DNA of 64,000 bases, taken from NCBI RefSeq assembly GCF_001885585.1, contig NZ_LSRP01000074.1:124001-188000 (forward strand), in the 5' to 3' direction. Below the pieces are notes generated by a model. It searched no databases. It was not told the origin of the DNA and was given only the letters and a program-made list of their open reading frames with translations. Below, piece after piece: positions 56,966 to 64,000 of this stretch. The position numbers and the translations under genes are program-made. This DNA is from Pararhizobium antarcticum (GTDB taxonomy: Bacteria > Pseudomonadota > Alphaproteobacteria > Rhizobiales > Rhizobiaceae). The first letter of the stretch is position 1; each line of letters opens with the position of its first letter.

Positions 56966-57710
56966 GGAACGGCAGGCTTCCACCCGCGGCAGGCTGGCGA
57001 GGCTGTGCGGCATCGTCGTCGTGCTCGCAACCCTTGCCGCCCTGATTTCGCTCGGCACCTGGCAGATGCAAAGGCTTGCGTGGAAAGAAGGCCTGCTGAC
57101 CGCGATCGCCGAGCGCCGGTCAAAGCCCCCGGTGGATCTGGCGGCGATCGAGGCCCTCGTGGCCGAGGGTGGCGATATCGAATACCGGACGGTCACTGTC
57201 AGCGGGCGTTATCTCAACAACCGCGAACGGCATTTCTTCGCGACCCATCAGGGTCGCACCGGCTATTACATCTACACGCCGCTCGAACTGTCGGATGGCA
57301 GCTTCGTCTTCATCAATCGCGGTTTTGTGCCGTTTGATGCCAAGGAGCCGGAAACGCGAAAAGCCGGGCAATTGACCGGCGCGCAAACGGTCAACGGCCT
57401 TGCCCGCGCCCGTCTGGCCGAAAAACCCTCCTGGGTGGTCCCCGAAAACGATCTGAAGAAGAACATCTTCTACTGGAAGGATCTCGATGTGATGGCGCAG
57501 ACCGACGGCCTGCCGGCCGGCAAGGTGCGGCCGTTCTTCATCGATGCCGACGCAACGCAAATCCCCGGCACGCTCCCGGTCGGTGGCGTCACCCAGTTTG
57601 AACTGCCCAACAACCATCTGCAATATGCCGTCACCTGGTACGGGCTGGCGGGTGCGCTCGTGGTCATCAGCGGCGTGTTTGTCTTCCGGCGGAAGACGCA
57701 AGGCCAGTAG
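56958..57710 (+). CDS. SURF1 family cytochrome oxidase assembly protein
   Basis: 250 residues from GTG 56958; an in-frame ATG at 56934 would add eight residues inside DUF983. A helix near the N-terminus (about 17-38), a periplasmic domain with the family motifs GTWQMQRLAWKEGLL and GYYIYTPLELSDGSFVFINRG, and a second helix at the end (about 220-240). Helps insertion of heme a into subunit I. Ending GLAGALVVISGVFVF fits. Confidence 0.9.
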   Translation: MAEERQASTRGRLARLCGIVVVLATLAALISLGTWQMQRLAWKEGLLTAIAERRSKPPVDLAAIEALVAEGGDIEYRTVTVSGRYLNNRERHFFATHQGRTGYYIYTPLELSDGSFVFINRGFVPFDAKEPETRKAGQLTGAQTVNGLARARLAEKPSWVVPENDLKKNIFYWKDLDVMAQTDGLPAGKVRPFFIDADATQIPGTLPVGGVTQFELPNNHLQYAVTWYGLAGALVVISGVFVFRRKTQGQ

Positions 57711-57795
57711 TCAGAGGCTCTGGTTCATGCAAGATAAACGCACACGGCGCTGGTCTTGATCGGCGATTTCAGGCGCCGATGCTCCGGGGGATACC

Positions 57796-58161
57796 ATGGC
57801 ACTGATCGCAAATCTTCTCGTCGCTTTGACTGCGCTTGCCCATCTCGGCTTCCTGGTACTCGAGATGTTCCTGTGGACAAAGCCGCAGGGGCGCAAGGTG
57901 TTTCGCATGACGCCGGAAAAGGCGGAAACGACCCGGGTGCTGGCCGCCAATCAGGGGCTCTATAACGGCTTTCTCGCCGCCGGGCTGGTCTGGTCGCTCA
58001 CGCACCCGCAGCCGGAATTTGCCGTCCAGCTGAAGCTGTTCTTTCTTGTGTGCGTGGTCATAGCGGCTATATATGGCGCGTTGACCGTCAAGCCGCGCAT
58101 TCTTCTGGTGCAGGGTGGACCGGCCATCGCCGCCCTCCTTTTCCTGTTCCTGGCGTCCTGA
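57796..58161 (+). CDS. DUF1304 family membrane protein
   Basis: 121 residues with four helices (about 5-27, 53-70, 78-98, 103-120). Conserved pattern HLGFLVLEMFLW near the start and NQGLYNGFLA in the middle, as in DUF1304. Function unknown. Three bases upstream of ispH, so co-transcribed with it. Confidence 0.85.
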   Translation: MALIANLLVALTALAHLGFLVLEMFLWTKPQGRKVFRMTPEKAETTRVLAANQGLYNGFLAAGLVWSLTHPQPEFAVQLKLFFLVCVVIAAIYGALTVKPRILLVQGGPAIAALLFLFLAS

Positions 58162-58164
58162 TTC

Positions 58165-59175
58165 ATGGCTTCATCCCTTCCGGCAAAGACCCCGATCACG
58201 CTCAGGCTCTGCGGCCCGCGCGGTTTTTGTGCCGGCGTCGACCGGGCGATCCAGATCGTCGTGCTCGCGCTGAAGGAATTCGGGGCGCCCGTCTATGTCC
58301 GCCACGAGATCGTCCACAATCGCTTCGTCGTCGAAGGGCTCGAGGCCAAGGGTGCGATCTTCGTCGAGGAACTGGACGAAATCCCGCCGGAGCACCGCAA
58401 GCAGCCGGTGGTGTTTTCCGCCCATGGCGTACCGAAATCGGTTCCGGCGGATGCGCAGAGCCGCAATCTCTTCTATCTCGATGCGACATGCCCGCTGGTC
58501 TCCAAGGTCCACAAGCAGGCCATGCGCCACCAGAAGCTCGGTCGCCATGTTGTTCTGATCGGCCATGCCGGGCACCCCGAAGTGATTGGCACCATGGGAC
58601 AATTGCCCGATGGCGCGGTTTCGCTGATCGAGACGATCGAGGATGCCGATGCCTATATGCCGCCGGATCCCGACAATCTTGGCTTCGTGACGCAGACGAC
58701 GCTGTCGGTCGATGATACCGCCGGCGTCATCAGGCGGCTGCACGAACGCTTCCCGAACCTGACAGCACCGGCCGCTGATTCGATCTGCTATGCGACGACG
58801 AACCGGCAGGAAGCCGTGAAGCAGGCAGCCCCTGGCTGCGACCACTTCATCATCGTCGGCGCGCCCAATTCTTCAAATTCCAAGCGTCTGGTCGAAGTCG
58901 CGCTCCGGGCAGGGGCAAAAAAATCGGTGCTGGTGCAGCGCGCGGCGGAAATCGACTGGGATGATTTTGGCGATATCGCTATCGTGGGATTGTCGGCCGG
59001 CGCCTCGGCGCCCGAAGTCATCGTCGACGAGATCATCGAGGCGTTCCGTCTGCGCTATGAGGCGCGTGTCGAACTCGCCGATACCGTCGAGGAAACCGAG
59101 AATTTCCTCGTCAACCGCGAGCTTCGCCATGTGCCGCTGACAGCGCAGGACATGGCCTTCGTGAATGGAGAATAA
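58165..59175 (+). CDS. ispH: 4-hydroxy-3-methylbut-2-enyl diphosphate reductase
   Basis: Last step of the MEP pathway, producing IPP and DMAPP; iron-sulfur enzyme. 336 residues. Cluster cysteines in [15 protein letters not shown] (about residues 12-25), [12 protein letters not shown] (about 105) and [13 protein letters not shown] (about 210). Substrate His in RHEIVHN and GHAGHPEV. Full length. Confidence 0.96.
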   Translation: MASSLPAKTPITLRLCGPRGFCAGVDRAIQIVVLALKEFGAPVYVRHEIVHNRFVVEGLEAKGAIFVEELDEIPPEHRKQPVVFSAHGVPKSVPADAQSRNLFYLDATCPLVSKVHKQAMRHQKLGRHVVLIGHAGHPEVIGTMGQLPDGAVSLIETIEDADAYMPPDPDNLGFVTQTTLSVDDTAGVIRRLHERFPNLTAPAADSICYATTNRQEAVKQAAPGCDHFIIVGAPNSSNSKRLVEVALRAGAKKSVLVQRAAEIDWDDFGDIAIVGLSAGASAPEVIVDEIIEAFRLRYEARVELADTVEETENFLVNRELRHVPLTAQDMAFVNGE

Positions 59176-59189
59176 GCAGGGGCGCCTCT

Positions 59190-59320
59190 TCCCCTTCTCC
59201 CCCGCGGGGAGAAGGGCCGAGCAAAGCGAGGCGATGAGGGGGGACGGCGCATTCGAGCGTCGAGGCTCCCCCTCATCCGGCGCGACGCGCCACCTTCTCC
59301 CCGCTGGGGAGAAGAGATAG
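59190..59320. repeat. RIME-like Rhizobium intergenic mosaic element
   Basis: About 130 bases with two similar palindromes, CTTCTCCCCCGCGGGGAGAAG (near 59194-59214, given as its key arms CTTCTCCCC/GGGGAGAAG) and a second copy near 59294-59314, bracketing a long stem GATGAGGGGG (59233-59242) with CCCCCTCATC (59268-59277). This fits the known RIME1-type dispersed elements of Rhizobiaceae. It lies between ispH and thrB. Confidence 0.75.
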
Positions 59321-59399
59321 GCCACCCTTGTGCCGGGATCGCGTGTTTGCCAAAACCGCCTGATAGACCGACGTTATGTTCATAGGATTTTGCTGACAC

Positions 59400-60380
59400 A
59401 TGGCCGTTTACACCGACATCTCCGAAGACGATCTCAGCGGCTTCCTGACGCAGTATGACGTTGGCGAACTGACCTCCTACAAGGGCATTGCCGAGGGCGT
59501 CGAGAATACCAATTTCCTGCTGCAGACCACCAAGGGCGCCTACATCCTGACGCTGTACGAAAAGCGCGTCGACCAGAGCGACCTGCCGTTTTTCCTCGGG
59601 CTGATGCACCATCTGGCCGGCAACGGCCTGTCCTGCCCGCTGCCGATCCCGCGTCTCGATGGCGCGCTGCTCGGCGAATTGTCGGGCCGGCCGGCGGCCG
59701 TGATTTCGTTCCTCACCGGCGTCTGGCTGCGCAAGCCCGATGCAAATCATTGCCGCGAAGTCGGCAGGGCGCTGGCCGCCATGCATGTTGCCGGCGACGG
59801 TTTTGATCTGACCCGCCGCAATGCGCTGTCGGTCTCCGGCTGGCGACCGATCTGGAACAATTCGGTGGCCCGCGCCGATGAGGTGCAGCCAGGTCTGGCC
59901 GACGAGATCGGCGCAGAACTCGATCATCTCGAGGCCCGCTGGCCGAAGACGCTGCCCTCGGGCGTCATCCATGCCGATCTGTTTCCCGACAATGTGTTCT
60001 TCCTCGGCGACGATCTTTCCGGCCTGATCGATTTCTATTTCGCCTGCAATGATTTCTTCGCCTATGACGTTTCCATCTGCCTGAACGCCTGGTGCTTCGA
60101 AAAGGACGGCGCCTTCAACATCACCAAGGGCATGGCGCTGCTGGCAGGTTATGAAAGCGTGCGGCAGCTCAGCGATGACGAAGTGGCGGCACTGCCGCTT
60201 CTGGCGCGCGGCTCGGCCATGCGTTTCTTCCTCACAAGGCTCTATGACTGGCTGATGACGCCGGCCGGCGCGCTGGTCGTGAAGAAGGACCCGCTCGAAT
60301 ATCTGAAGAAACTGCAATTCCACCGCTCGGTCGCCTCAGCCGCCGAATACGGTCTCGTGCGTGAAAGTCTCTCCCCATGA
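59400..60380 (+). CDS. thrB: Homoserine kinase (ThrB2, APH fold)
   Basis: Phosphorylates homoserine in threonine synthesis. 326 residues, aminoglycoside-phosphotransferase-like fold: nucleotide-binding start [15 protein letters not shown], catalytic loop [16 protein letters not shown] (about 192-207) and metal aspartate in [16 protein letters not shown]. Overlaps rnhA by four bases, as in other rhizobia. Confidence 0.95.
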   Translation: MAVYTDISEDDLSGFLTQYDVGELTSYKGIAEGVENTNFLLQTTKGAYILTLYEKRVDQSDLPFFLGLMHHLAGNGLSCPLPIPRLDGALLGELSGRPAAVISFLTGVWLRKPDANHCREVGRALAAMHVAGDGFDLTRRNALSVSGWRPIWNNSVARADEVQPGLADEIGAELDHLEARWPKTLPSGVIHADLFPDNVFFLGDDLSGLIDFYFACNDFFAYDVSICLNAWCFEKDGAFNITKGMALLAGYESVRQLSDDEVAALPLLARGSAMRFFLTRLYDWLMTPAGALVVKKDPLEYLKKLQFHRSVASAAEYGLVRESLSP

Positions 60381-60820
60381 AACATGTCGATATTTTTACC
60401 GATGGCGCCTGCTCCGGCAACCCGGGGCCGGGCGGCTGGGGCGCCGTGCTGCGGTATGGCGAGGTCGAAAAGGACCTCTGCGGCGGCGAAGCCGACACCA
60501 CCAACAACCGCATGGAGCTGCTTGCCGCGATCACTGCGCTCGATAGCCTGAAGGCCCAATGCGAGGTCGATCTCTACACCGATTCCAAATATGTCATGGA
60601 CGGCATCGGCAAGTGGATCTTCGGCTGGAAGAAAAACGGCTGGAAGACCGCCGACAGGAAACCCGTCAAGAACGGCGAACTCTGGCAGGCGCTCGACGCT
60701 GCCAACCAGCGCCACAAGGTCACCTGGCACTGGGTCAAGGGCCACGCCGGCCACCCCGAAAACGAACGTGCCGACGAACTGGCTCGCAAGGGCATGGAGC
60801 CGTTCAAGAAGGGGCGGTGA
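60377..60820 (+). CDS. rnhA: Ribonuclease HI
   Basis: Cleaves RNA in RNA-DNA hybrids. 147 residues. The catalytic acids are in [15 protein letters not shown] (Asp), [10 protein letters not shown] (Glu), [11 protein letters not shown] (Asp) and [11 protein letters not shown] (Asp). Complete. Confidence 0.97.
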   Translation: MKHVDIFTDGACSGNPGPGGWGAVLRYGEVEKDLCGGEADTTNNRMELLAAITALDSLKAQCEVDLYTDSKYVMDGIGKWIFGWKKNGWKTADRKPVKNGELWQALDAANQRHKVTWHWVKGHAGHPENERADELARKGMEPFKKGR

Positions 60821-60963
60821 GGGGGGGATGGCTGGGCTGAGGTTCGGAATATTCGCTTAGCGACGGGAATATCTGGTTAAAGCGCGATATCCTAGTCTCT
60901 GACTGGATAGAAAAGGCACAATCAGGTAAGTTTCTCTTTTGGATTTGTGGGGGCAATAGGAAA

Positions 60964-61001
60964 CGTGAATAGGGGGATAGGAAATATGCCCCCTGTTCAC
61001 G
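60964..61001 (+). promoter_or_regulatory. Long hairpin directly upstream of the DUF4238 gene
   Basis: Arms CGTGAATAGGGGG (60964-60976) and CCCCCTGTTCACG (60989-61001) pair over 13 positions with one G-T pair; loop of 12 bases. It sits 16 bases before the predicted TTG start in a lower-GC stretch (60841-61017). Could be a terminator of readthrough from rnhA or a regulatory structure. Confidence 0.5.
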
Positions 61002-61017
61002 TTGGGCCGGTTGAGAG

Positions 61018-61905
61018 TTGAAACATCACTTCATCCCACAGTTCTACCTTCGACCTTGGCTGGGTTCCGACCATAAGCTGGAAGAGTTTGGGCGTGTCCC
61101 ACCAACGAATCAAATCCGGTCGCGGCGGAGGGGGACCAAGTCAACGGGCTACGAGGAAGACCTATATGTCATCCCTGACGCTACCGAAGAGACAAAACAC
61201 AACGTCGAAAAAGTATTTATGGGAGTGGTGGACGCATCTGCGGCAAACGCTCGTGACCTTCTCCTCGAAGGTGTCATACCGCAGGATGAGCTACGTGTTG
61301 CTTGGGCTCGTTTTCTGCTTTCCCTGATGATGAGAACACCAGAGCAGATCGCTGAATTCAAGCGCCGCATTTCGGAATTTTGGTTCAACCCGGATGCGGA
61401 TTTGCTAGCAAGGTATGCCGAAGCACGGCAGTCCGGCTGGCCAGAAACACTTCAAGAGTATCTTGATGGAAACAAAAAAGTACCGGAACGAATTGCCGTG
61501 ATGCTTGCTACGGACATGATGCAGCGGGAAAAGCTGCTCCGCCTTCTCATGGGTGCGATCTGGCGTGTCATGGGAACGGGTACAAAAATCCGGCCACTTA
61601 TCACCTCTGATCGCCCGCTGGCTATGACCAACGGATTGATGAGACCGGATGGGCATTTCGGGCTGCCCATCGGTCCGCGGCACTTGTTCGTCGGCTTTAT
61701 GCAGAAGGATTTTGCCGAAGCTTTCTGCTCCCAGCCCGTGGGAAAGATTATTCGGCTGACTAATGACGCTGTGGTAGGTCAAGCTCGGAAGAATGTATAT
61801 GCTATCGACGCGACCTATATTGCCGATGTCCGTCGGCGGATGTCTCAGCGAGAGTACATACAACTCGTTCCCACCGAAGAAAATGGTCGAAAACCGAAGC
61901 CTTAA
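61018..61905 (+). CDS. DUF4238 family protein, probably horizontally acquired
   Basis: 295 residues starting at TTG 61018 with GAGAG just before it. The N-terminus HHFIPQFYLRPW is the DUF4238 signature; later conserved parts are the ITSDRPL segment (about 195-205) and GLPIGPRHLFVGF (about 215-227). Function unknown; the family is scattered in bacteria and phages. Codon and base use differ from the neighbours: the first 60 bases are 50 percent GC by my count and 61441-61500 only about 42 percent. It interrupts rnhA and the next cluster without an integrase. Confidence 0.75.
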   Translation: MKHHFIPQFYLRPWLGSDHKLEEFGRVPPTNQIRSRRRGTKSTGYEEDLYVIPDATEETKHNVEKVFMGVVDASAANARDLLLEGVIPQDELRVAWARFLLSLMMRTPEQIAEFKRRISEFWFNPDADLLARYAEARQSGWPETLQEYLDGNKKVPERIAVMLATDMMQREKLLRLLMGAIWRVMGTGTKIRPLITSDRPLAMTNGLMRPDGHFGLPIGPRHLFVGFMQKDFAEAFCSQPVGKIIRLTNDAVVGQARKNVYAIDATYIADVRRRMSQREYIQLVPTEENGRKPKP

Positions 61906-61994
61906 AAACGAGATGTTGGGGTGGTGGGTCCTAATTCCGCAACTCGCACGCTGTCGGTAAGCGTCCGTTGCGGCAGATGACGGGGGCTTGATGC

Positions 61995-62021
61995 AAAAAC
62001 CCGGTCGCAGGGACGACCGGG
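61995..62021 (-). terminator. Rho-independent terminator of the first YGHK protein gene
   Basis: On the minus strand CCCGGTCG (62021-62014) pairs with CGACCGGG (62007-62000) around a 6-base loop, followed by a T-run (61999-61995). The same structure follows the second copy at 63687-63717. Confidence 0.88.
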
Positions 62022-62052
62022 CTTCGGGAGGTCATTTCGTTTTGGGGGCGGT

Positions 62053-62295
62053 TCAGTAGCCGTAGTTGATGACAACCTTGGCCTTGTAGTGTTTCTTGTA
62101 GCCGTAAGGCTTGTAGCTGTGGCTTTTGTAGCCGTACTGCTTGTGACCGTAGCTCTTCTTGTAGCCGTAGGACTTGTGGCCGTAGCTCTTGGAATAGCCG
62201 TGGCTCTGGTAGCCATAGCCACCGGCCTGCGACGGGGCGGCGAAGGAAACCGCAGCGACAGCGGCGACGAGGGCGGAGATGATGAACTTGCGCAT
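62053..62295 (-). CDS. Secreted Tyr/Gly/His/Lys-rich repeat protein, copy 1
   Basis: 80 residues. A signal peptide (MRKFIISALVAAVAAVSFA, cleavage after APSQA near residue 24) is followed by a mature part made of degenerate YGHK, YGYK and SYG units, ending AKVVINYGY. About a fifth of the mature residues are tyrosine. No catalytic motif. His/Lys/Tyr spacing suggests metal or polyanion binding, or condensate-like behaviour, but this is speculation. Nearly the same as copy 2 at 63749-64000, with which it shares terminator and 5' sequences. Confidence 0.75.
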   Translation of the reverse strand: MRKFIISALVAAVAAVSFAAPSQAGGYGYQSHGYSKSYGHKSYGYKKSYGHKQYGYKSHSYKPYGYKKHYKAKVVINYGY

Positions 62296-62559
62296 GGGGT
62301 CAATCCTTTGATCCGGGTTGCGGATGAGGTTGTCTCATCCAGTGACCCGAGAATGCCATGCGACGGAGGACGGCGCTGTTTCGCGGGGAACAGGCTTCCG
62401 TTGTCCGAAAAGGCTCCTGGCCGTCACATGGCCAGCTTCGGGTGATCGATGGCAAACGCGGGCGAGCGTTCGGAAAGGCTCGACCTCGTACCTCTGTCTT
62501 GCGCTGGTCATGCGTGAAGTTTAGCAATGTCTTCAATGGTCAAACGGAGACACTCTGCC

Positions 62560-63528
62560 ATGAGGACTGCTCTTTCCCGCCTGTTGCGTCGTTCCGCCCT
62601 GCTGCTTCTACTTGTCGCGCAGCCGGCCTTGGCCGAGCCCGTCGAACTCACCGTCATGAGCTACAATGTCTGGGGTGGCGGCGGCAATGAAAGCAAGCCG
62701 GTCGATGAAACCGTGGCCGCGATCAAGGCGGCCGGCGCCGATATCATCGGCATCCAGGAAACCCGCCTCGAACCCGATCCCTGCACCGCGGAAGACTGCA
62801 AGGCGGCAGGCGAGAGCGTGGCTGCGAAGATTGCTGCGGCGCTTGGCTATTTCCATTACGACCAGACCCGGGAAAGCCCGGCGCTCTGGGCCAATGCGGT
62901 GATCAGCCGTTTTCCGATCGGCAAGGCAACCGCAAACGATCTGGGCGTGACGATCGACGTCAAGGGCCGCAAGGTCATGGCCTACAACATCCACCTCACG
63001 GACTTTCCCTACCAGCCCTACCAGTTGCTGAACATCGAATATGGCACCGCACCTTACCTCAAGACCGAGGCCGAGGCCGTTGCCGCCGCGCAAGCCGCAC
63101 GCGGCCCGGCGCTCGATCTGTTGATGTCGGACCTGAAGGAGGCCGACGGCGCGGAGGCGGTGTTCCTGTTCGGCGATTTCAACGAGCCCTCCCACCGCGA
63201 CTGGACGCAGGCTGCGGTGAAGGCCGGCCACCAGCCGCTCAAGGTCGCCTATCCGACCACACGCCGGATCGAAGCCGCCGGTTTCACCGACCTGTTCCGC
63301 AAGGCCTTTCCGGATGAGGTCGCCAAGCCGGGCTTCACCTGGACGCCGACCTCGGCTGCGGACGCGACCGACGACCACCACGACCGGATCGACTTCACGT
63401 TCGGCCGCGCCGCCGCGCTTGAAGTGCTTAGCGCCGGTATCGTCGGCGAAAAAGCGCCGCAAGCCGATATCGTCGTCACGCCCTGGCCGTCCGATCATCG
63501 CGCGACCATGGCGAAGGTGCGCTTCTAG
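62560..63528 (+). CDS. Exported endonuclease/exonuclease/phosphatase (EEP) family protein
   Basis: 322 residues from ATG 62560; signal peptide LLRRSALLLLLVAQPALA with cleavage near residue 25. The DNase I-like/EEP fold shows its metal and catalytic motifs: MSYNVWGGGG, IIGIQETRLEP, FLFGDFNEPSHRDW and the terminal PWPSDHRATM. It could act on nucleic acids, sphingomyelin-type or phosphate-ester substrates outside the cytoplasm. Upstream in-frame ATGs at 62527 and 62536 lie before the signal peptide. Sits between the two divergent copies of the YGHK gene. Confidence 0.88.
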   Translation: MRTALSRLLRRSALLLLLVAQPALAEPVELTVMSYNVWGGGGNESKPVDETVAAIKAAGADIIGIQETRLEPDPCTAEDCKAAGESVAAKIAAALGYFHYDQTRESPALWANAVISRFPIGKATANDLGVTIDVKGRKVMAYNIHLTDFPYQPYQLLNIEYGTAPYLKTEAEAVAAAQAARGPALDLLMSDLKEADGAEAVFLFGDFNEPSHRDWTQAAVKAGHQPLKVAYPTTRRIEAAGFTDLFRKAFPDEVAKPGFTWTPTSAADATDDHHDRIDFTFGRAAALEVLSAGIVGEKAPQADIVVTPWPSDHRATMAKVRF

Positions 63529-63686
63529 GCACCGAGACGCCGACGAGGCGTCGACGAGGTGGCGCGCAGCATTCCCCTGACCGCCCCTGTTGAACGTTGC
63601 ATGCTCTTGCGTTTGGGGGAGCTGGCCGTGCGCCTCTCTCGTTGACGGTCGCCGTGAAAGCCTGAGAGATATCCGCAAGACACACG

Positions 63687-63717
63687 AAAAAACCCGGTCG
63701 CAGGGACGACCGGGTTT
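63687..63717 (-). terminator. Rho-independent terminator of the second YGHK protein gene
   Basis: An 11-bp stem (63690-63700 / 63707-63717) with a 6-base loop and a run of T on the minus strand (63692-63687), about 32 bases after the stop codon. Almost identical to the element at 61995-62021. Confidence 0.92.
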
Positions 63718-63748
63718 CAGGGAGGTCAGTTCGTCGTGATGATGCGGC

Positions 63749-64000
63749 TCAGTAGCCGTAGCCATAACCGTAGTTGATGATGACCTTGGCCTTGTAGTGC
63801 TTCTTGTGGCCGTAGGGCTTGTAATGGCTCTTGTAGCCGTACTGCTTATGGCCGTAGCTCGGCTTGTGGCCATAGCTCTTGTGGCCGTAGCTTTTGGAAT
63901 AGCCATAGCTCTTGTGGCCATAACCGCCGGCCTGCGAAGGAGCGGCGAAAGAGACGGCGGCGACTGCTGCGACGATGGCGGAGATGATGAACTTGCGCAT
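63749..64000 (-). CDS. Secreted Tyr/Gly/His/Lys-rich repeat protein, copy 2
   Basis: 83 residues, complete: the ATG ends exactly at the window edge. The signal peptide is the same as in copy 1 except for one residue. The mature part again consists of YGHK, YGYS and SYGHK units, and the tail is extended to INYGYGYGY. Duplicated locally together with the terminator. Function unknown. Confidence 0.75.
   Translation of the reverse strand: MRKFIISAIVAAVAAVSFAAPSQAGGYGHKSYGYSKSYGHKSYGHKPSYGHKQYGYKSHYKPYGHKKHYKAKVIINYGYGYGY

Noticed and set aside
60841-61905. Low-GC segment as part of a prophage
   Set aside because: Only one gene of the type is present; no integrase, tail or lysis gene and no attachment repeats are visible.

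Overview
This window is chromosomal DNA from an alphaproteobacterium of the order Rhizobiales, most likely family Rhizobiaceae (Rhizobium/Agrobacterium/Shinella-like). The evidence is the high GC content, the divergent dctA / dctBD locus with a sigma-54 promoter, the bioMNY transporter, the syntenic block tldD - coxB - coxA - ctaB - ctaG - ctaE - DUF983 - SURF1 - ispH - thrB - rnhA, the order fabI - dnaJ-like - pdxH, and a RIME-like intergenic repeat. Most of the window is densely packed core metabolism; no rRNA, tRNA, CRISPR array, integrase or intact insertion sequence is visible.

Layout. 1-3.5 kb: a chemoreceptor whose first membrane helix is cut off by an in-frame TAG, then an OpgC-type acyltransferase. 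3.5-9.3 kb (minus): dxs, a pirin, the C-terminal remnant of a HepT/DUF86 toxin gene, an APC amino-acid permease, xseB and a histone-deacetylase-family amidohydrolase. 9.4-12.8 kb: a palindromic repeat, the biotin transporter bioM-bioN-bioY, and a divergent AlkX/YcaQ-type DNA glycosylase with an SOS box in front of it. 12.8-18.6 kb: a DapA-like aldolase and the C4-dicarboxylate system dctBD / dctA with two DctD sites and a -24/-12 promoter. 18.6-22.4 kb: a phosphoribosyltransferase, an M20 amidohydrolase, a GreA/GreB-family protein and a MYG1 protein. 22.4-29.9 kb: one minus-strand operon running LacI regulator - periplasmic binding protein - two permeases - ATPase - nucleoside hydrolase - adenine deaminase, with a near-perfect 26-bp operator at its head. 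It reads as a purine-nucleoside uptake and salvage unit.

30-39 kb: a membrane protein, cheW with a soluble PAS-PAS chemoreceptor, ribB, aroC and a GGDEF/EAL protein. 39-44.9 kb: DUF1344, a histidine phosphatase, fabI, a DnaJ-like protein, a lipoprotein, pdxH and a polysaccharide deacetylase. 45-50 kb: a PhnA-like membrane protein with a 25-residue companion, tldD, a type-I-secretion-like acidic protein in AT-rich surroundings, and an IalB-family protein. 50.5-56 kb: the aa3 cytochrome c oxidase operon, with a perfect FNR/FixK dyad just before coxB. 56-60.8 kb: L,D-transpeptidase, DUF983, SURF1, DUF1304, ispH, thrB, rnhA. 60.8-64 kb: a low-GC DUF4238 gene, then two nearly identical secreted Tyr/Gly/His/Lys-rich small proteins flanking an exported endonuclease/exonuclease/phosphatase-family protein.

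Functional logic: the window combines central biosynthesis (isoprenoid, chorismate, riboflavin, fatty acid, pyridoxal phosphate, homoserine), scavenging (biotin, dicarboxylates, purines), respiration and chemosensing. The observations most worth a second look are the broken chemoreceptor, the SOS-box glycosylase, the purine operon with its operator, the anaerobox at coxB, the 14-residue tandem duplication in DctB, the very small membrane protein with a stress-type promoter, the degenerate cyclohydrolase half of RibB, and the duplicated YGHK-repeat proteins.
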